Below the pieces are notes generated by a model, which worked only from the letters and a program-made list of their open reading frames with translations, ran no database searches and was not told the origin of the DNA. Shown piece by piece: positions 10,342 through 22,207 of a stretch of 64,000 bases of DNA (positions within the stretch are counted from its first letter, which is position 1; the number at the start of each line of letters is the position of its first letter). A program made the position numbers and the translations under genes. This DNA comes from Narthecium ossifragum (lineage: Eukaryota; Streptophyta; Magnoliopsida; Dioscoreales; Nartheciaceae): contig OY986972.1 in assembly GCA_963920575.1 (NCBI GenBank), forward strand, positions 14,210,010 through 14,274,009. The letters run 5' to 3'.

Positions 10342-10709
10342 TGATGAGTGCATGAAAGTGCACTCTGAATAACCTTAAAACCATCTCAATTGCTATATCT
10401 TCACCCTTAATCAACTTCTTTAGCACTATTTTTATACTTTTATATGCTTCACATAGTTGTGTCGAAAATACAGGAAATTGGAGCTAAAAGAAGCTGAAAA
10501 GAGTATATGGATTAACTTCAACAATTAATCTGTACCTGCTCATGAAGAACCAGATGATGCACCATATATGGTTGGAAAGCTCTTGAAGTCTAGATTCTGG
10601 GGAATTTTACGGTTCGTGATTCTGAGTTTCCTAGAGGAAGTTACAACAATTTTAGTACCGATGCGCAGTCTGAATGGCAGAAAGGAAAATAAGCTGGAAG
10701 TCCGAGCGA

Positions 10710-11060
10710 TCCGCCGATCGATCGGACCTCACAGAATCGTGACAGAACATGCATTTTTTGGCTGAATATGATCCGATCGATCCCTCCTTCGCTCCTATAG
10801 GGTCCGATCGATCCGACACCAATGGTCCGATCGATCGGACTCGGAAAAAGTCAAAAACAGCGGATTTTTACTCAACCAATCGATCCAACATTCATAATCC
10901 GATCGATCGGACTTGGGAATTAAAGGGTGACAGAACGTATGCTTTTTAGAGGAGCAGAGTTCGATCGATCCGTCCATCGATCGGACACGGGTGAAGTTAG
11001 AAGATTAGAGATTTCAAGAGACCGATCGATCCAACATCCCGAGAAGGATCGATCGGACTT
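10710..11060. repeat. GATCGATC palindrome array in the Athila 5' LTR
   Basis: About ten CGATCGATC or ATCGATC units in 350 bp (near 10717, 10774, 10803, 10828, 10876, 10897, 10960, 10972, 11020, 11047), several extended to GATCGATCGGACT. The array ends about 60 bp before the TATA box. The 3' LTR has the same array at about 19267-19617, and the minus-strand solo LTR has it at about 5095-5365. Confidence 0.85.
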
Positions 11061-11117
11061 GCCCAGTGACGAAAATCAACGGTTTTCATTAATCCGAGTT
11101 TACTAATTCTTGGACCC

Positions 11118-11125
11118 TATAAATA
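11118..11125 (+). promoter_or_regulatory. Predicted TATA box of the Athila LTR
   Basis: TATAAATA lies in a conserved CCCTATAAATAGGAAAC context, with the same box at 19675-19682 in the 3' LTR. It would place the transcript start about 30 bp downstream. It is a prediction from sequence only. Confidence 0.65.
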
Positions 11126-12093
11126 GGAAACTTAGGGTTAATCAAAGGGGACTTCTTGGACATTTTTGGAGGCTCTTTTGAGGAGTTTTTCAAGAGGAAG
11201 AAGATGAAGACATCTCCATCCATGGCCGAGTAATCCACGGGCATGGCGGACGGATGATCTAGCGAGGACTAGGGCTTCTTCTCCAACGATGGTTCATGTT
11301 TTTAAGCTTTATTGTTAAACTCTTTTCTATGTATTGGATCTTTAAATATTATTTTCAGATTATAGATTTCTATGTGGATGATTAATATTATGAATCCAGT
11401 CATGCTTCTTTCATGATCTTATAATCCCATAGTCTTCTCTTTTGATTCTCTTACCGAGTCTTGCGAGACCTTTGCTATACATTGCCCATAGTGACAGCTG
11501 GTATTGTATATTCTTAGGGATCTGGTTAGATAAGGTTGGGGCTCTATACCGTGAGATCTTTGCTATGCATTGCCGATTGTGAGAGTTGGTATTATGTATT
11601 CTTAGACATCCGGTTAGAGTTAGGGCTTTGTCCCGATGAACTTTTGCTGCGCGTTGCCTGTAGTGACAGCCGGTATCGTGCATTCTTAGGTTTGGTTGGA
11701 TGAAGTTAGAACTATAAAAAGGAAGAACCAATCGTAGGAAGAGACATTTATATATTTTATCAGATTCATAATTCTATATCTTCCGGTTAAGGCGATTGGG
11801 ATGTGAATCCCTTAACTGAGTATTATATGGACCATTGAGAAGAGAAGAGCCTAAATCCGAGTGAAGTGATTCCTGAAGCCTAGCCTTATCAAATCCTGAT
11901 TTTTTTCGTTCACTTTATCTTATCATTACATCTTTTATCTAATTTAGTTTAGTTAGCTTTCTTGATTGTTTTCAATATATTATTATCTGTGTTTCTGGAT
12001 CTTTCTTGTCTGTCTCTCTGTGGGATTTGACCTCTCTTATGCTGTACTGCACCGCGACCGCTGTGCGTGACACATTTGACCGACATCAAAAAT

Positions 12094-12111
12094 TGGCGCC
12101 GTTGCCGGGGA
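12094..12111 (+). other. Primer-binding site, tRNA-Asp type
   Basis: TGGCGCCGTTGCCGGGGA starts 5 nt after the LTR end and is complementary to the 3' end of plant tRNA-Asp(GUC) including CCA. This primer is typical of Athila-type elements. Confidence 0.9.
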
Positions 12112-12263
12112 GACGGTTCAGAAAAGCGCCAGACTCAGATTACAGTGTTTGTAGACACCGAAAGCGGTAACTTCGTTCATTTTCTTTAGTCTTTATTTCT
12201 TTATTTTGGTTTTGATTTTTTTTTAGTTGGTTTGCATCTTTTGGATCGTGTGTTTGCTGGTGT

Positions 12264-13370
12264 ATGCCTCGGTATAGAGACGAACTAGGCAGATTTGCTA
12301 GACGCCCCGAGGGTGATTCTGAAACTTCTGATAGTGAGACATATATTGCTGATCTTTTTGACGCACAGTCACAAACTTCACATCATACTTTCATTATGGC
12401 TGAGCACGAGGAACAACAAGCTCCTAGGAGTTTGCAAGAATATTTGCATCCAACACGCACTGCTACACCTTCATACATCATGTTTCCACCTAATGCTGCA
12501 CATGTTGACTTTAAACCTGGCATGATTCAGTTGCTTCCTACCTTTCATGGGTTGGAAAATGAAAATCCATATGTGCATATTAGGGAGTTTGAGGAAGTAG
12601 TAGCGACCTTCCATGGCCAACCAGGTGCACTAGATATGATCCGACTTAAGTTCTTTCCCTTCTCACTGAAGGATAGAGCAAAGAGTTGGTTATATTCCTT
12701 GAGGCCACGATCTATAGGATCTTGGGCTGAAATGACACAGATATTTTTCAACAAGTATTTCCCACAGCACAAAACCAATGCACTTAAGAGACAGATTTCG
12801 ATCTTCACACAGAAGGATAGTGAAACTTTGTATCAGGCGTGGGAACGATTTAAAGACATGTTGAATTTATGTCCTCATCATGGATATGAAAGTTGGCGTC
12901 TTGTTAGTTATTTCTATGATGGTTTAACTGTTAGAGAACGCCAATTTGTTGAGATGATGTGTAATGGTGAATTTTTGCAAAAAGATCCTGACACAGCTAT
13001 TGAGTATTTGACAGAGCTTGCTGAGAAAGCTCATACATGGACTGGACCGAATGCAACAGAAAGTACAAACAGGGCCATACCACCACCGCAGCAACAAGGT
13101 GGAGGAATTTATCAGCTGCGGGAGGAGGATGCACTCAAGGCAAAAGTGGAGAGTCTAACAAGGGAGCTGGAGCTATTAAAGACCAAAGATATGATGGCAG
13201 CCCGAACCTCTCCATACAATGAACCTACAAGGCCGGCTGGGCCATGTGCGATCTGTCAAGGCGCGGACCACCAGATTGATGATTGCCCCACCTATGCTGA
13301 GATGAGAGGTGTGTACGACGAGCATTGTAACGCTGTAGGCGGATTCAGGAGGCCGTACACTCCCTATTAA
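12264..13370 (+). CDS. gag: Athila gag (capsid and CCHC knuckle)
   Basis: A 368-residue frame starting at MPRYRDELGRF, the typical Athila start. The capsid region (about residues 85-260, with SWLYSL, FNKYFP, ETLYQAWERFKDML) is followed by a zinc knuckle CAICQGADHQIDDC (CX2CX4HX4C) near residue 327. The product would assemble the particle and bind RNA. The frame ends at TAA (13368-13370), but the same frame continues after a second stop (TAG 13389-13391) into protease, so both look like nonsense mutations inside a gag-pol frame. Both stops are one C-to-T step from Gln codons. Confidence 0.9.
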   Translation: MPRYRDELGRFARRPEGDSETSDSETYIADLFDAQSQTSHHTFIMAEHEEQQAPRSLQEYLHPTRTATPSYIMFPPNAAHVDFKPGMIQLLPTFHGLENENPYVHIREFEEVVATFHGQPGALDMIRLKFFPFSLKDRAKSWLYSLRPRSIGSWAEMTQIFFNKYFPQHKTNALKRQISIFTQKDSETLYQAWERFKDMLNLCPHHGYESWRLVSYFYDGLTVRERQFVEMMCNGEFLQKDPDTAIEYLTELAEKAHTWTGPNATESTNRAIPPPQQQGGGIYQLREEDALKAKVESLTRELELLKTKDMMAARTSPYNEPTRPAGPCAICQGADHQIDDCPTYAEMRGVYDEHCNAVGGFRRPYTPY

Positions 13371-14558
13371 GAGACGTATAATCCAGGATAGCGAGAGCAT
13401 CCAAACTTCAGCTGGAAGTCGAACGCTCCACAGAGCAACGAGCATCATCAACCGCCACCTAATAAGCCTTTTTCTAACCCTCCTTATAATACATCTGGTT
13501 TTCCTAGGCCTACATTTAATGATAATTTACAGGAACTGAAATCTATGATTGTGCAGGAATCTAAGGAAAGGAAGGAGGATATTCAAGAGATCAAGAGCCA
13601 GATCACAAAGTTGATCAACTCTTTGAGCGTGCATGAACGAGGGAAGTTCCCAGCTCAACCTCAACAAACGCAGGTATCTAGTGTTGAGCAAAATAATGTG
13701 AAGGAGATGAATGCCATAACTACAAGACGCGGGAAAACAACAAAAAGCCCTTCCCAAGAGGCCACCGAATCTCCTATTGCTATTGAAGAAGAGGACCGAA
13801 TTGAGGAGGACCATGTAGAGACCGATCATTCAGATGGCCCTACACCAGGTGACTTTCAGGTACGTGTCCCTTTCCCTCAGGCATTGAAATCCACTAAATT
13901 TACTATGGAGCCCAACAGCGAGATTTTGGAGCATCTTCGGCAGTTTAAGGTAAACCTTCCTCTTTTGCATGTTATTATGCAAATTCCTACATATGCTAAA
14001 GTGATTAAAGATTTATGCACTATGAAGAGACGACATCATGTAAAGAAAACTGCATTTTTAACAGAGCAGGTTAGTGCATTGCTTCAGCACAGGATTCCTC
14101 CTAAATATAAGGATCCTGGCTGTCCTACTGTATCGTGTTTCATTGGAGAGCATGAAGTAGGACAAGCTTTATTAGATCTTGGTGCGAGTGTTAATTTGAT
14201 GCCATATTCTGTTTACTTGCAACTTGGTTTGGGACAGATTAAGTCGACATCTGTGATTTTGCAACTGGCAGATAGATCCACGAAAACTCCACGAGGAGTA
14301 GTTGAGGATGTGCTTGTTCAAATAGATAAATTTTATTATCTTGTTGATTTCTTAGTCTTGGATACTCAGGCTATAGCAACTGCTGATTCTAGGATTCCCA
14401 TTATCTTAGGTAGACCGTTTCTTGCTACTGCTAATGCTATAATTAATTGCAGGAATGGCTTAATGAAGTTAACTTTTGGGAATATGAGTTTAGAAATCAA
14501 TGTTTTTAATGTTGCTAAGCAGCCTGATGAGGATGATGAATGCCAGCAGACTTACTAG
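13371..14558 (+). CDS. pro: Athila gag tail and aspartic protease
   Basis: Same frame as gag. The open part (13545-14558, 337 residues; coding-like sequence starts at 13392) contains an 'NAITTRRGK' segment at the gag-protease border and a retroviral-type aspartic protease with LLDLGASVNLMP at the active site (here DLGAS, as in Athila, rather than DTGAS), ending IILGRPFLATANAII. It would cleave the polyprotein. TAG at 14556-14558 separates it from pol without a change of frame. Confidence 0.85.
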
Positions 14559-17500
14559 ATTGATCTGCTCACTGAAGAGGAGTTTGCTACATCTGAAATT
14601 AATTCTCTTGAATTAGATTTGGATGAAAATGTTGATGTTGATGGTATGTGTAAAAATTTGGAACATTGTTCTTTTGCAGGTCCATGGACTCCAAAGTTTG
14701 AAGAACTGCCAGAAAGAGGACAGCCACCAACACCATCATCAATAGAGCCACCCAAACTGGACCTGAAGCCGCTTCCTCAAGGTTTAAAGCATGCCTATCT
14801 TGGTCCAGGTGATACATACCCAGTTGTTATTTCTTCATCATTAACTGCAGAGCAAGGTGAGCAATTACTTAGCATTTTGAATGAGCATAAATCAGCTATT
14901 GGATGGAGTATAGCAGATCTGAAAGGTATTAGTCCCTTGATATGTTCCCATATGATTAATCTCGAACAAGGGGCTGTACCTCGCAGGGATCCTCAGCGTA
15001 GGTTGAACCCTACAATGAAAGAGGTAGTCAAAACTGAAGTGTTGAAATTATTAGATGCAGGGATTATCTACCCCATTGCTGATAGCAAATGGGTGAGCCC
15101 TACACAGGTTGTGCCTAAAAAATCTGATGTCACCGTTGTTAAAAATGAAAGTGGAGACTTTGTCCCCACTAAATTGGTGACAGGATGGCGTATGTGCATA
15201 GATTATAGAAAATTGAATGCTGCCACCCGTAAGGATCATTTTCCACTGCCTTTTCTAGATCAGATTTTAGAGAGAGTAGCTGGACATCCTTTTTATTGTT
15301 TTCTCGACGATTATTCTGGATATTATCAGATTGAGATTGCTTTAGATTATCAGGAAAAAACTACTTTTACATGTCCTTTTGGTACTTATGCTTTCCGTAG
15401 AATGCCATTTGGATTATGTAATGCTCCTGCTACTTTTCAGCGTTGTATGATGAGTATGTTTGCTGATATGATCGAGGAATGTATGGAAGTATATATGGAT
15501 GACTTGACTGTATTTGGTAATACTTTTGATGCATGCTTGCAAAACTTAAAGAGAGTCTTGAGCAGGTGTGAGGAGAAGAACCTTGTGCTTAATTGGAAAA
15601 AGTGTCACTTCATGGTGCCCTCAGGCATTGTGTTGGGCCATATTGTCTCTTCTAAAGGCATTGAGGTAGATCGATCAAAAATCGATCTCATCTCAAATCT
15701 TCCTGTGCCAAAGACCGTTAAAGATGTTAGATCCTTTCAAGGGCATGCTGGTTTTTACAGGAGATTCATTCAAAAATTTTCTGCCATTGCTCGTCTTTTA
15801 TGTAATCTGTTGATAAAGGATACCCCTTTTGAGTGGACTATTGATTGTCAGAAGGCTTTTCAAGCCTTGATTGATAAATTGACTTCCGCACCTATTGTGC
15901 AACCACCCGATTGGATCCTTCTTTTTGAATTGATGTGTGATGCAAGTGATTTTGCTGTGGGAGCTGTTTTAGGACAGCGAAAAGATGGTAAACCTCATGT
16001 TATTCATTATGCTAGCCGAACCTTGAATAATGCACAGATGAATTATTCTACCACTGAGAAAGAACTATTGGCTATAGTCTTTGCATTAGACAAGTTTCGT
16101 GCTTATTTGATTGGTTCTCCCATTACTATTTTCACTGATCATGCCGCACTTAAGTACCTTCTCACCAAGAAGGATGCTAAAACGCGCTTAATTCGTTGGA
16201 TATTAATCTTACAGGAATTCAATATCTCCATCAAAGATAAAAAGGGCGTGGAGAACGTTGTTGCTGATCACCTATCAAGGCTGATGGTGGAAGTAGCGGA
16301 AGATGAGCCACCAATCATGGATGACTTCCCTGATGAGCAACTCTTTTCAGTTGCAAGACAGCCCTGTTATGCCCACATTGTTAATTACTTAGCGACAGGT
16401 GAGATCCCTTCATTTTGGAGTGCGCAGGATAAGCGTAGATTCTTTGTTGAGGTAAAGAAATTTTATTGGGATGATCCTTGTCTGTTTAAGTATTGTCCTG
16501 ACCAGATTATGCGCAGGTGTGTCCCTGATTATGAAATCGAAAGCATCATTACATTCTGTCACTCTCATGCATGTGGAGGCCATTTTTCGATGAAAAAGAC
16601 TGCTGCTAAAATTCTTCAATGTGATTTTTACTGGCCTACTATGTTTCGTGACGTTAATATTTTCTGCAAATCCTGTGATAGATGCCTAACAGTAGGAGCT
16701 TTATCTAGGAGACATATGATGCCTTTGAACCCAATTCAAGCTGTCGAGATTTTTGATTGTTGGGGTATAGACTTTATGGGACCCTTCCCTTCTTCTTTTG
16801 GCTATTTATATATATTGTTGGCTGTGGAATACGTGTCTAAGTGGGTGGAGGCTATTGCATGTAGAAATAATGATCATTCCACTGTCATCAAGTTTCTTAA
16901 AGAGCATGTTTTGTCTAGATTTGGTACTCCTAGGGTCATTATTAGTGACCAAGGATCCCATTTTTGTAACCGCTCTTTTGAGGCTTTGATGCGCAGGTAT
17001 GGAGTTATACATAAGATTTCCACTGCTTATCATCCACAGACGAATGGCCAAGCTGAATTAGCCAATAGAGAGATAAAGCAAATGCTGGAGAAGACAGTGA
17101 GCCCCAACCGAAAGGACTGGTCCTTGAGGCTATCAGACGCGTTGTGGGCATATCGCACTGCCTACAAGACTACCTTGGGGATGTCGCCGTTTCGCCTTGT
17201 TTATGGAAAACCATGTCATCTTCCAGTTGAATTAGAACATAAGGCATATTGGGCTATTAAGTCACTAAATCTTACTTTGGATGCTGCAGGTCAGGAACGA
17301 AAACTCCAGCTGTCTGAGTTGGAGGAACTCAGGAATGATGCTTATGAGAGTTCTAGGATCTTCAAGGCAAAGACAAAGGCCTACCATGACAAGAAGATCT
17401 TGCGGAAGACGTTTCAAGTAGGACAGCAAGTTTATCTGTATGACGCACGACTGCATCTTCATCCTGGGAAGCTGAGATCACGCTGGACAGGTCCCTTCAC

Positions 17501-17696
17501 CATTAGCAGAATATTTGAGAATGGGGCTGTGGAAGTTGAAGATCCAAAGGATGGGAGATTATTTACGGTTAATGGACAGCGTTTGAAACAGATTCCAGAG
17601 AAAGCGGACCCTGAGGAGCACACCGTTTCTCTCGTAGACCCTGTCGGTCTACGAGGGATGATCTTTCTCCTATCTATCATTTCCCTTTTTGATTAG
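14559..17696 (+). CDS. pol: Athila pol: reverse transcriptase, RNase H, integrase
   Basis: The frame is open from 14559; the first Met-bounded part is 14619-17696 (1025 residues). RT includes [22 protein letters not shown] and the catalytic YMDD. RNase H has [23 protein letters not shown] and TDHAALKYL. Integrase follows with an H-H-C-C zinc region (HSHACGGHF ... CKSCDRC), then the DDE core: [17 protein letters not shown] and ANREIKQM. The C-terminal part has a GPFTI segment typical of gypsy integrase ends. There is no chromodomain. All catalytic motifs look intact. Confidence 0.93.
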   Translation: MDLLTEEEFATSEINSLELDLDENVDVDGMCKNLEHCSFAGPWTPKFEELPERGQPPTPSSIEPPKLDLKPLPQGLKHAYLGPGDTYPVVISSSLTAEQGEQLLSILNEHKSAIGWSIADLKGISPLICSHMINLEQGAVPRRDPQRRLNPTMKEVVKTEVLKLLDAGIIYPIADSKWVSPTQVVPKKSDVTVVKNESGDFVPTKLVTGWRMCIDYRKLNAATRKDHFPLPFLDQILERVAGHPFYCFLDDYSGYYQIEIALDYQEKTTFTCPFGTYAFRRMPFGLCNAPATFQRCMMSMFADMIEECMEVYMDDLTVFGNTFDACLQNLKRVLSRCEEKNLVLNWKKCHFMVPSGIVLGHIVSSKGIEVDRSKIDLISNLPVPKTVKDVRSFQGHAGFYRRFIQKFSAIARLLCNLLIKDTPFEWTIDCQKAFQALIDKLTSAPIVQPPDWILLFELMCDASDFAVGAVLGQRKDGKPHVIHYASRTLNNAQMNYSTTEKELLAIVFALDKFRAYLIGSPITIFTDHAALKYLLTKKDAKTRLIRWILILQEFNISIKDKKGVENVVADHLSRLMVEVAEDEPPIMDDFPDEQLFSVARQPCYAHIVNYLATGEIPSFWSAQDKRRFFVEVKKFYWDDPCLFKYCPDQIMRRCVPDYEIESIITFCHSHACGGHFSMKKTAAKILQCDFYWPTMFRDVNIFCKSCDRCLTVGALSRRHMMPLNPIQAVEIFDCWGIDFMGPFPSSFGYLYILLAVEYVSKWVEAIACRNNDHSTVIKFLKEHVLSRFGTPRVIISDQGSHFCNRSFEALMRRYGVIHKISTAYHPQTNGQAELANREIKQMLEKTVSPNRKDWSLRLSDALWAYRTAYKTTLGMSPFRLVYGKPCHLPVELEHKAYWAIKSLNLTLDAAGQERKLQLSELEELRNDAYESSRIFKAKTKAYHDKKILRKTFQVGQQVYLYDARLHLHPGKLRSRWTGPFTISRIFENGAVEVEDPKDGRLFTVNGQRLKQIPEKADPEEHTVSLVDPVGLRGMIFLLSIISLFD

Positions 17697-18341
17697 GTTA
17701 GTTTGTTTTAGTTTGTTTGCTTTTGTTTTCATTTGTTTTTGTTTGCTCTCTTATTTCTTAGGATGTTGGACCACCGTTTGCCTTGCTTGAGGAATTCGAC
17801 CACTATTCTGGAGATGAGAAATTCGGCCACCATGAGGAGCCTTGAGGAGATAATCGATATTCTGTCAGGTGGCCTCGCTCTTATTTCGATTTCCTATTTT
17901 TATTTCTGTCATATATGAAAATTCAGCCAATACCCTTCTGCTTATTTACATGATTAGCACACATTGAGGACAATGTGAATTTCAGGTTGGGGGGTGTAGG
18001 CATGCATGACCTTATGCATGCTACCTTATTGAGTTTAATAGTGTTGAATTGATTACGCTACTAGAAATTGTACATGAGCTGAAATTTTTATGCTTATTAT
18101 GCATGCTGCTTTCATATGGATTGACCAATACATTGATTGCATGTGTGATAACCTGAAAGTATAACATTATGTGATTCACACATGAACACTTTATGTGCAG
18201 TGGCGATTATACTCACCAGATGAATGAGCATGCTATTGTCAATCTAGACCATGATTTTAGCATTAGCTAGTGTTGAGTATTGCATGCAAAGAAAAAAAAA
18301 AGAAAAAAAAGTTCTAGAGCTTGATAAAGCTGTGCCTAAAC

Positions 18342-18511
18342 AACTATTAAGTGATCTACTGAGTAACCGGGTGTTCTTGCCTCAGGAAGCAGGGAGCTCG
18401 AGTAAAAAGGTAGAACCACTGGAAAAAAAAAAAAAAAAAAAACTATTAAGTGTTTTGCTAAGTAACCGGGTCTCTGCGCCTCAAGAAGCGGAGAGTGCTC
18501 GCGTAAAAAGG
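18342..18511 (+). repeat. Two-copy direct repeat with A-runs
   Basis: Two units of about 69 bp share CTATTAAGTG, GAGTAACCGGGT/AGTAACCGGGT, GCCTCAGGAAGC and GTAAAAAGG. A-rich runs surround them (18293-18310, 18423-18442, 18529-18543). A small frame at 18251-18523 is produced by the duplication. Confidence 0.65.
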
Positions 18512-18883
18512 CAAAATGTCTGATAGTTGAAAAAAAAAAAAAGAAAGGGCATGCTATACTTAAAGTGCGAGGGTTGGATGATTGGTCATGAAGATAATAG
18601 TGTGTTTGGACTAATGGTGGGTAGAAGTTGCTTCTGCACGTAACATTTATTTGTCACGTCACATGTGTTCTTCTGGATGGTGATTAGCATGTTTTGATGT
18701 GTAGAAGTTGATTTCATGTGTTGGTAGTATGTGTACGAGTATAAGAAGTTCCCATGCTCTGTACTGCATAAAACACTATCGACTTGATAAGGTAGAATTT
18801 TTATCATGCATGTCTACATCCTTAAACCGTTGGTGTGCTTAATTATATTCTATGCGCTTTGAATTGCTAGAGACTAGCAATAA

Positions 18884-18898
18884 GCTGGTTGGGGGGTG
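18884..18898 (+). other. Polypurine tract before the 3' LTR
   Basis: CTGGTTGGGGGGTG directly precedes TGATGAG, the first bases of the 3' LTR. This is the expected site of plus-strand priming. Its core GGTTGGGGGGTG is also present at 17987-17998. Confidence 0.75.
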
Positions 18899-20646
18899 TG
18901 ATGAGTGCATGAAAGTGCACTCTGAACAATCTTAAAACCATCTCAATTGCTATATCTTCACCCTTAATCAACTTCTTTAGCTCTATTTTTATACTTTTAT
19001 ATGCTTCACATAGTTGTGTGGAAAATGCAGGAAATTGGAGCTAAAAGAAGCTGAAAAGAGTATATGGATCAACTTCAACAATTAATCTGTACCTGCTCAT
19101 GAAGAACCAGATGATGTGCGATATATGGTTGGAAAGCTCTTGAAGTCTAGATTCTGGGGAATTTTACGGTTCGTGATTCTGAGTTTCCTAGAGGAAGTTA
19201 CAGCAATTTCAGTACCGATGCGCAGTCTGAATGGCAGAAAGGAAAATAAGCTGGAAGTCCGAGCGATCCGCCGATCGATCGGACCTCACAGAATCGTGAC
19301 AGAACATGCATTTTTTGGCTGAATATGATCCGATCGATCCCTCCTTCGCTCCTATAGGGTCCGATCGATCCGACACCAATGGTCCGATCGATCGGACTCG
19401 GAAAAAGGCAAAAACAGCGGATTTTTACTCAACCAATCGATCCAACATTCATAATCCGATCGATCGGACTTGGGAATTAAAGGGTGACAGAACGTATGCT
19501 TTTTAGAGGAGCAGAGTTCGATCGATCCGTCCATCGATCGGACACGGGCGAAGTTAGAAGATTAGAGATTTCAAGGGACCGATCGATCCAACATCCCGAG
19601 AAGGATCGATCGGACTTGCCCAGTGACGAAAATCAACGGTTTTGATTAATCCGAGTTTACTAATTCTTGGACCCTATAAATAGGAAACTTAGGGCTAATC
19701 AAAGACGACGGCTTGGACGTTTTTGGAGGCTCTTTTCAGGAGTTTTTCAAGAGGAAAAAGATGGAGACATCTCCATCGATGGCCGAGTAATCCGCGGACA
19801 TGGCGGACGGATGATCTAGCGAGGACTAGGGCTTCTTCTCCAACAATGGTTCATAGATTTTAAGCTTTATTGTTAAACTCTTTTCTATGTATTGGATCTT
19901 TAAATATTATTTTCAGATTATAGATTTCTATGTGGATGATTAATATTATGAATTCAGTCATGCTTCTTTCATGATCTTATAATCCCATAGTCTTCTCTTT
20001 TGATTCTCTTACCGAGTCTTGCGAGACCTTTGCTATACATTGCCCGTAGTGAAAGCTGGTATTGTATATTCTTAGGGATCTGGTTAGATAAGGTTGGGGC
20101 TCTATACCGTGAGATCTTTGCTATGCATTGCCGATTGTGAGAGTTGGTATTGTGTATTCTTAGAGATCCGGTTAGAGTTAGGGCTTTGTCCCGATGAACT
20201 TTTGCTGCGCGTTGCCTGTAGTGACAGCCGGTATCGTGCATTCTTAGGTTTGGTTGGATGAAGTTAGAACTATAAAAAGGAAGAACCAATCGTAGGAAGA
20301 GACATTTATATATTTTATCAGATTCATAATTCTATATCTTCCGGTTAAGGCGATTGGGATGTGAATCCCTTAACTGAGTATTATATGGACCATTGAGAAG
20401 AGAAGAGCCTAAATCCGAGTGAAGTGATTCATGAAGCCTAGCCTTATCAAATCCTGATTTCTTTTGTTCACTTTATCTTATCATTACATCTTTTATCTAA
20501 TTTAGTTTAGTTAGCTTTCTTGATTGTTTTCAATATATTATTATCTGTGTTTCTGGATCTTTCTTGTCTGTCTCTCTGTGGGATTCGACCTCTCTTATGC
20601 TGTACTGCACCGTGACCGCTGTGCGTGACACATTTGAGCGACATCA
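18899..20646 (+). repeat. Athila 3' LTR
   Basis: 1748 bp, nearly identical to the 5' LTR, beginning TGATGAGTGC and ending GAGCGACATCA. It contains the GATCGATC array at about 19267-19617 and TATAAATA at 19675-19682. CAAAT follows directly and completes the target duplication. Confidence 0.95.
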
Positions 20647-20651
20647 CAAAT

Positions 20652-22003
20652 CTTGTCCAAACTGTTTCCTTATCCGACAGGAAGGCCTCCAACCTCTTGA
20701 GCTTCAGAGCTCTCTACCACAATGGAAAGTCCTTTAGCCCTAAACCTCCAAATTGTTTTGGCTTGGTCACCTCATTCCATGCTACGATACCAAGTCCCGA
20801 TTTCCTGTCCTGCCATAAAAAATTCCTACATACTTGCTCCATCCTCTTCAGCAATTTTCCGGGGACGTCCGCAACAATCATGGCAAACACCGGCATACAC
20901 TGAAGAACTGACTTCAAAAGGACCACCCTTCCTTCCTCTGATATCTTCTTGCCATGCCAAGATAGCACTTTACGTACCATGCGATCCAAAAGCTGAGAGA
21001 AGTCTGTTGCTCTTAGCTTCTTAGCACTTATCGGAGCCCCCAAGTATTTCCAGCTTTCCTTGGCAACACCGACCTTGAGGATTCCACATATGGCAAGCCT
21101 CCTCTGTTTCTTCACTATTGGCGAGAACTTAATGGTTGACTTATGAGGGTTCATCCCAAGCCCACTAAGGAATTTAAATAAAGTCAGCTTAAGCCTTAGT
21201 GTTCGAGCTTCTAGGCAGGTAGCGCGAGTAACTATCAAACAATCATCAGCGTAAAGGAGATGGGAAATAGAGAAGTCCCCATTCCTAAACTTCAGCCCCT
21301 CCAATTTCGACCCCCAGGAACCCAACATTCTAGAAAGGACTTCTTGCACAATCACAAACAGATAAGGGGAGAGTGGGTCACCTTGACAAAGACCGCATCT
21401 TGGTCGGACTCTTCCATGAATTTCCCCATTCACGATGAAAGAAAACATGGATCCTCTGACACAGCTCATAACCCAATTAATCCACATAGGAGGAAAGTCC
21501 ATTCTATGCATAACCTCCACCAAGAAACACCAGCGCACCTTATCGTAAGCTGACATCAAGTCCACCTTGAGCACCATAAGACTTCAAGATTGAGGAGCAA
21601 CTGCCATGGAATGGAGAATTTCTTGAGCCACATCTATACTATCATGTATACTCCGACCCTCTATGAACGCCGACTGTTCTAGGCCAATAATTTCCCCCAA
21701 CACTCCCTTCAATCTACCTGCTAGTATAGAGGTTATGATTTTATATCCAACATTGCATATGCTTATGGGTCTAAAATCCTTTACCTCCCTTGGAAATTGG
21801 CATTTAGGAATCAGAGAAACAAAGGTTTCATTCCAATTTGGAGGCATACGAGAGGATCTGAAGAACTCTTGGACAATCTTCACCAAGTCCAGGCCAACTA
21901 CTTGCCAATGCATCGTGAAAAAGTCCACTAGGATGCCGTCGGGACCAGGACACTTGCTTCGACCAAGATTAAAAATAGCCTTCTTCACCTCCTCAGCTGT
22001 CAC
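20652..22003 (-). pseudogene. LINE-1 ORF2 reverse transcriptase
   Basis: Two frames (22003-21584, then 21577-20714) together form the RT domain. Visible motifs are GRSKCPGPDGI, PKCQFPREVKDFRPISICN, YKIITSILAGRL, EQSAFIEGRSI, KVDLMSAYDKVRW, QGDPLSPYLF and the catalytic YADD, followed by the thumb and 'GGLGLKDF'. An in-frame stop (about 21581) separates the pieces. The domain runs into the Athila boundary. Confidence 0.9.
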
Positions 22004-22207
22004 TTCTTAAACCAGAAACTCCTTCCAAATGCTGTTGATCTTTGGCAATTCTGGTAGCAACTCTGCAATGAAATTCCCATGATCGCTCTACACACCTTCG
22101 TAATGTTTCTGTAGAGCCCTTCCAATATCCTGTTGACTGCTAGCAATATTACCGTCTGCATCAACCAGCTCTCTAATTCTGAACTTGTGCGATCTCGAAG
22201 CTACCAT
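22004..22207 (-). pseudogene. LINE-1 linker between endonuclease and RT
   Basis: Colinear LINE sequence with stops, joining the endonuclease piece to the RT piece. No open frame longer than about 60 residues is seen in the LINE direction. Confidence 0.5.

Larger units (their letters stand above)
10342..12088 (+). repeat. Athila 5' LTR
   Basis: Begins TGATGAGTGCATGAAAGTGC and ends GACCGACATCA. It holds a GATCGATC array (10710-11060), a TATA box at 11118-11125, a short untranslated leader-like region, and a set of 'GTATTnTnTATTCTTAG' repeats at 11500-11690. The open frames inside it are also present in the other LTR copies and do not look like genes. Confidence 0.95.
17697..18898 (+). other. 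Athila 3' non-coding region
   Basis: About 1.2 kb between pol and the 3' LTR with no convincing open frame, so the env-like gene of some Athila members is absent or lost. It holds a motif near 17960-17998 (GAGGACAATGTG then GGTTGGGGGGTG) that copies the purine tract before the 3' LTR, and an imperfect direct duplication of about 69 bp (18342-18410 and 18443-18511) separated by an A run. Confidence 0.75.
10342..20646 (+). mobile_element. Full-length Athila-type Ty3/gypsy retrotransposon, TSD CAAAT
   Basis: Two LTRs (1747 and 1748 bp) flank a tRNA-Asp primer site, a gag-protease-RT-RNase H-integrase reading frame, a 1.2-kb non-coding 3' region and a purine-rich tract. Perfect 5-bp duplications CAAAT flank it at 10337-10341 and 20647-20651. 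By eye the LTRs differ at about 40 positions (about 97.5% identity), a fairly recent insertion. Gag has the Athila-type layout. No chromodomain and no env-like frame is visible. Three in-frame stops make this copy defective. Confidence 0.96.

Noticed and set aside
17733..17918. Possible env-like gene in the Athila 3' region
   Set aside because: Only short frames (up to 61-90 residues) with no signal peptide plus transmembrane arrangement. The longest is made by an A-rich duplication.
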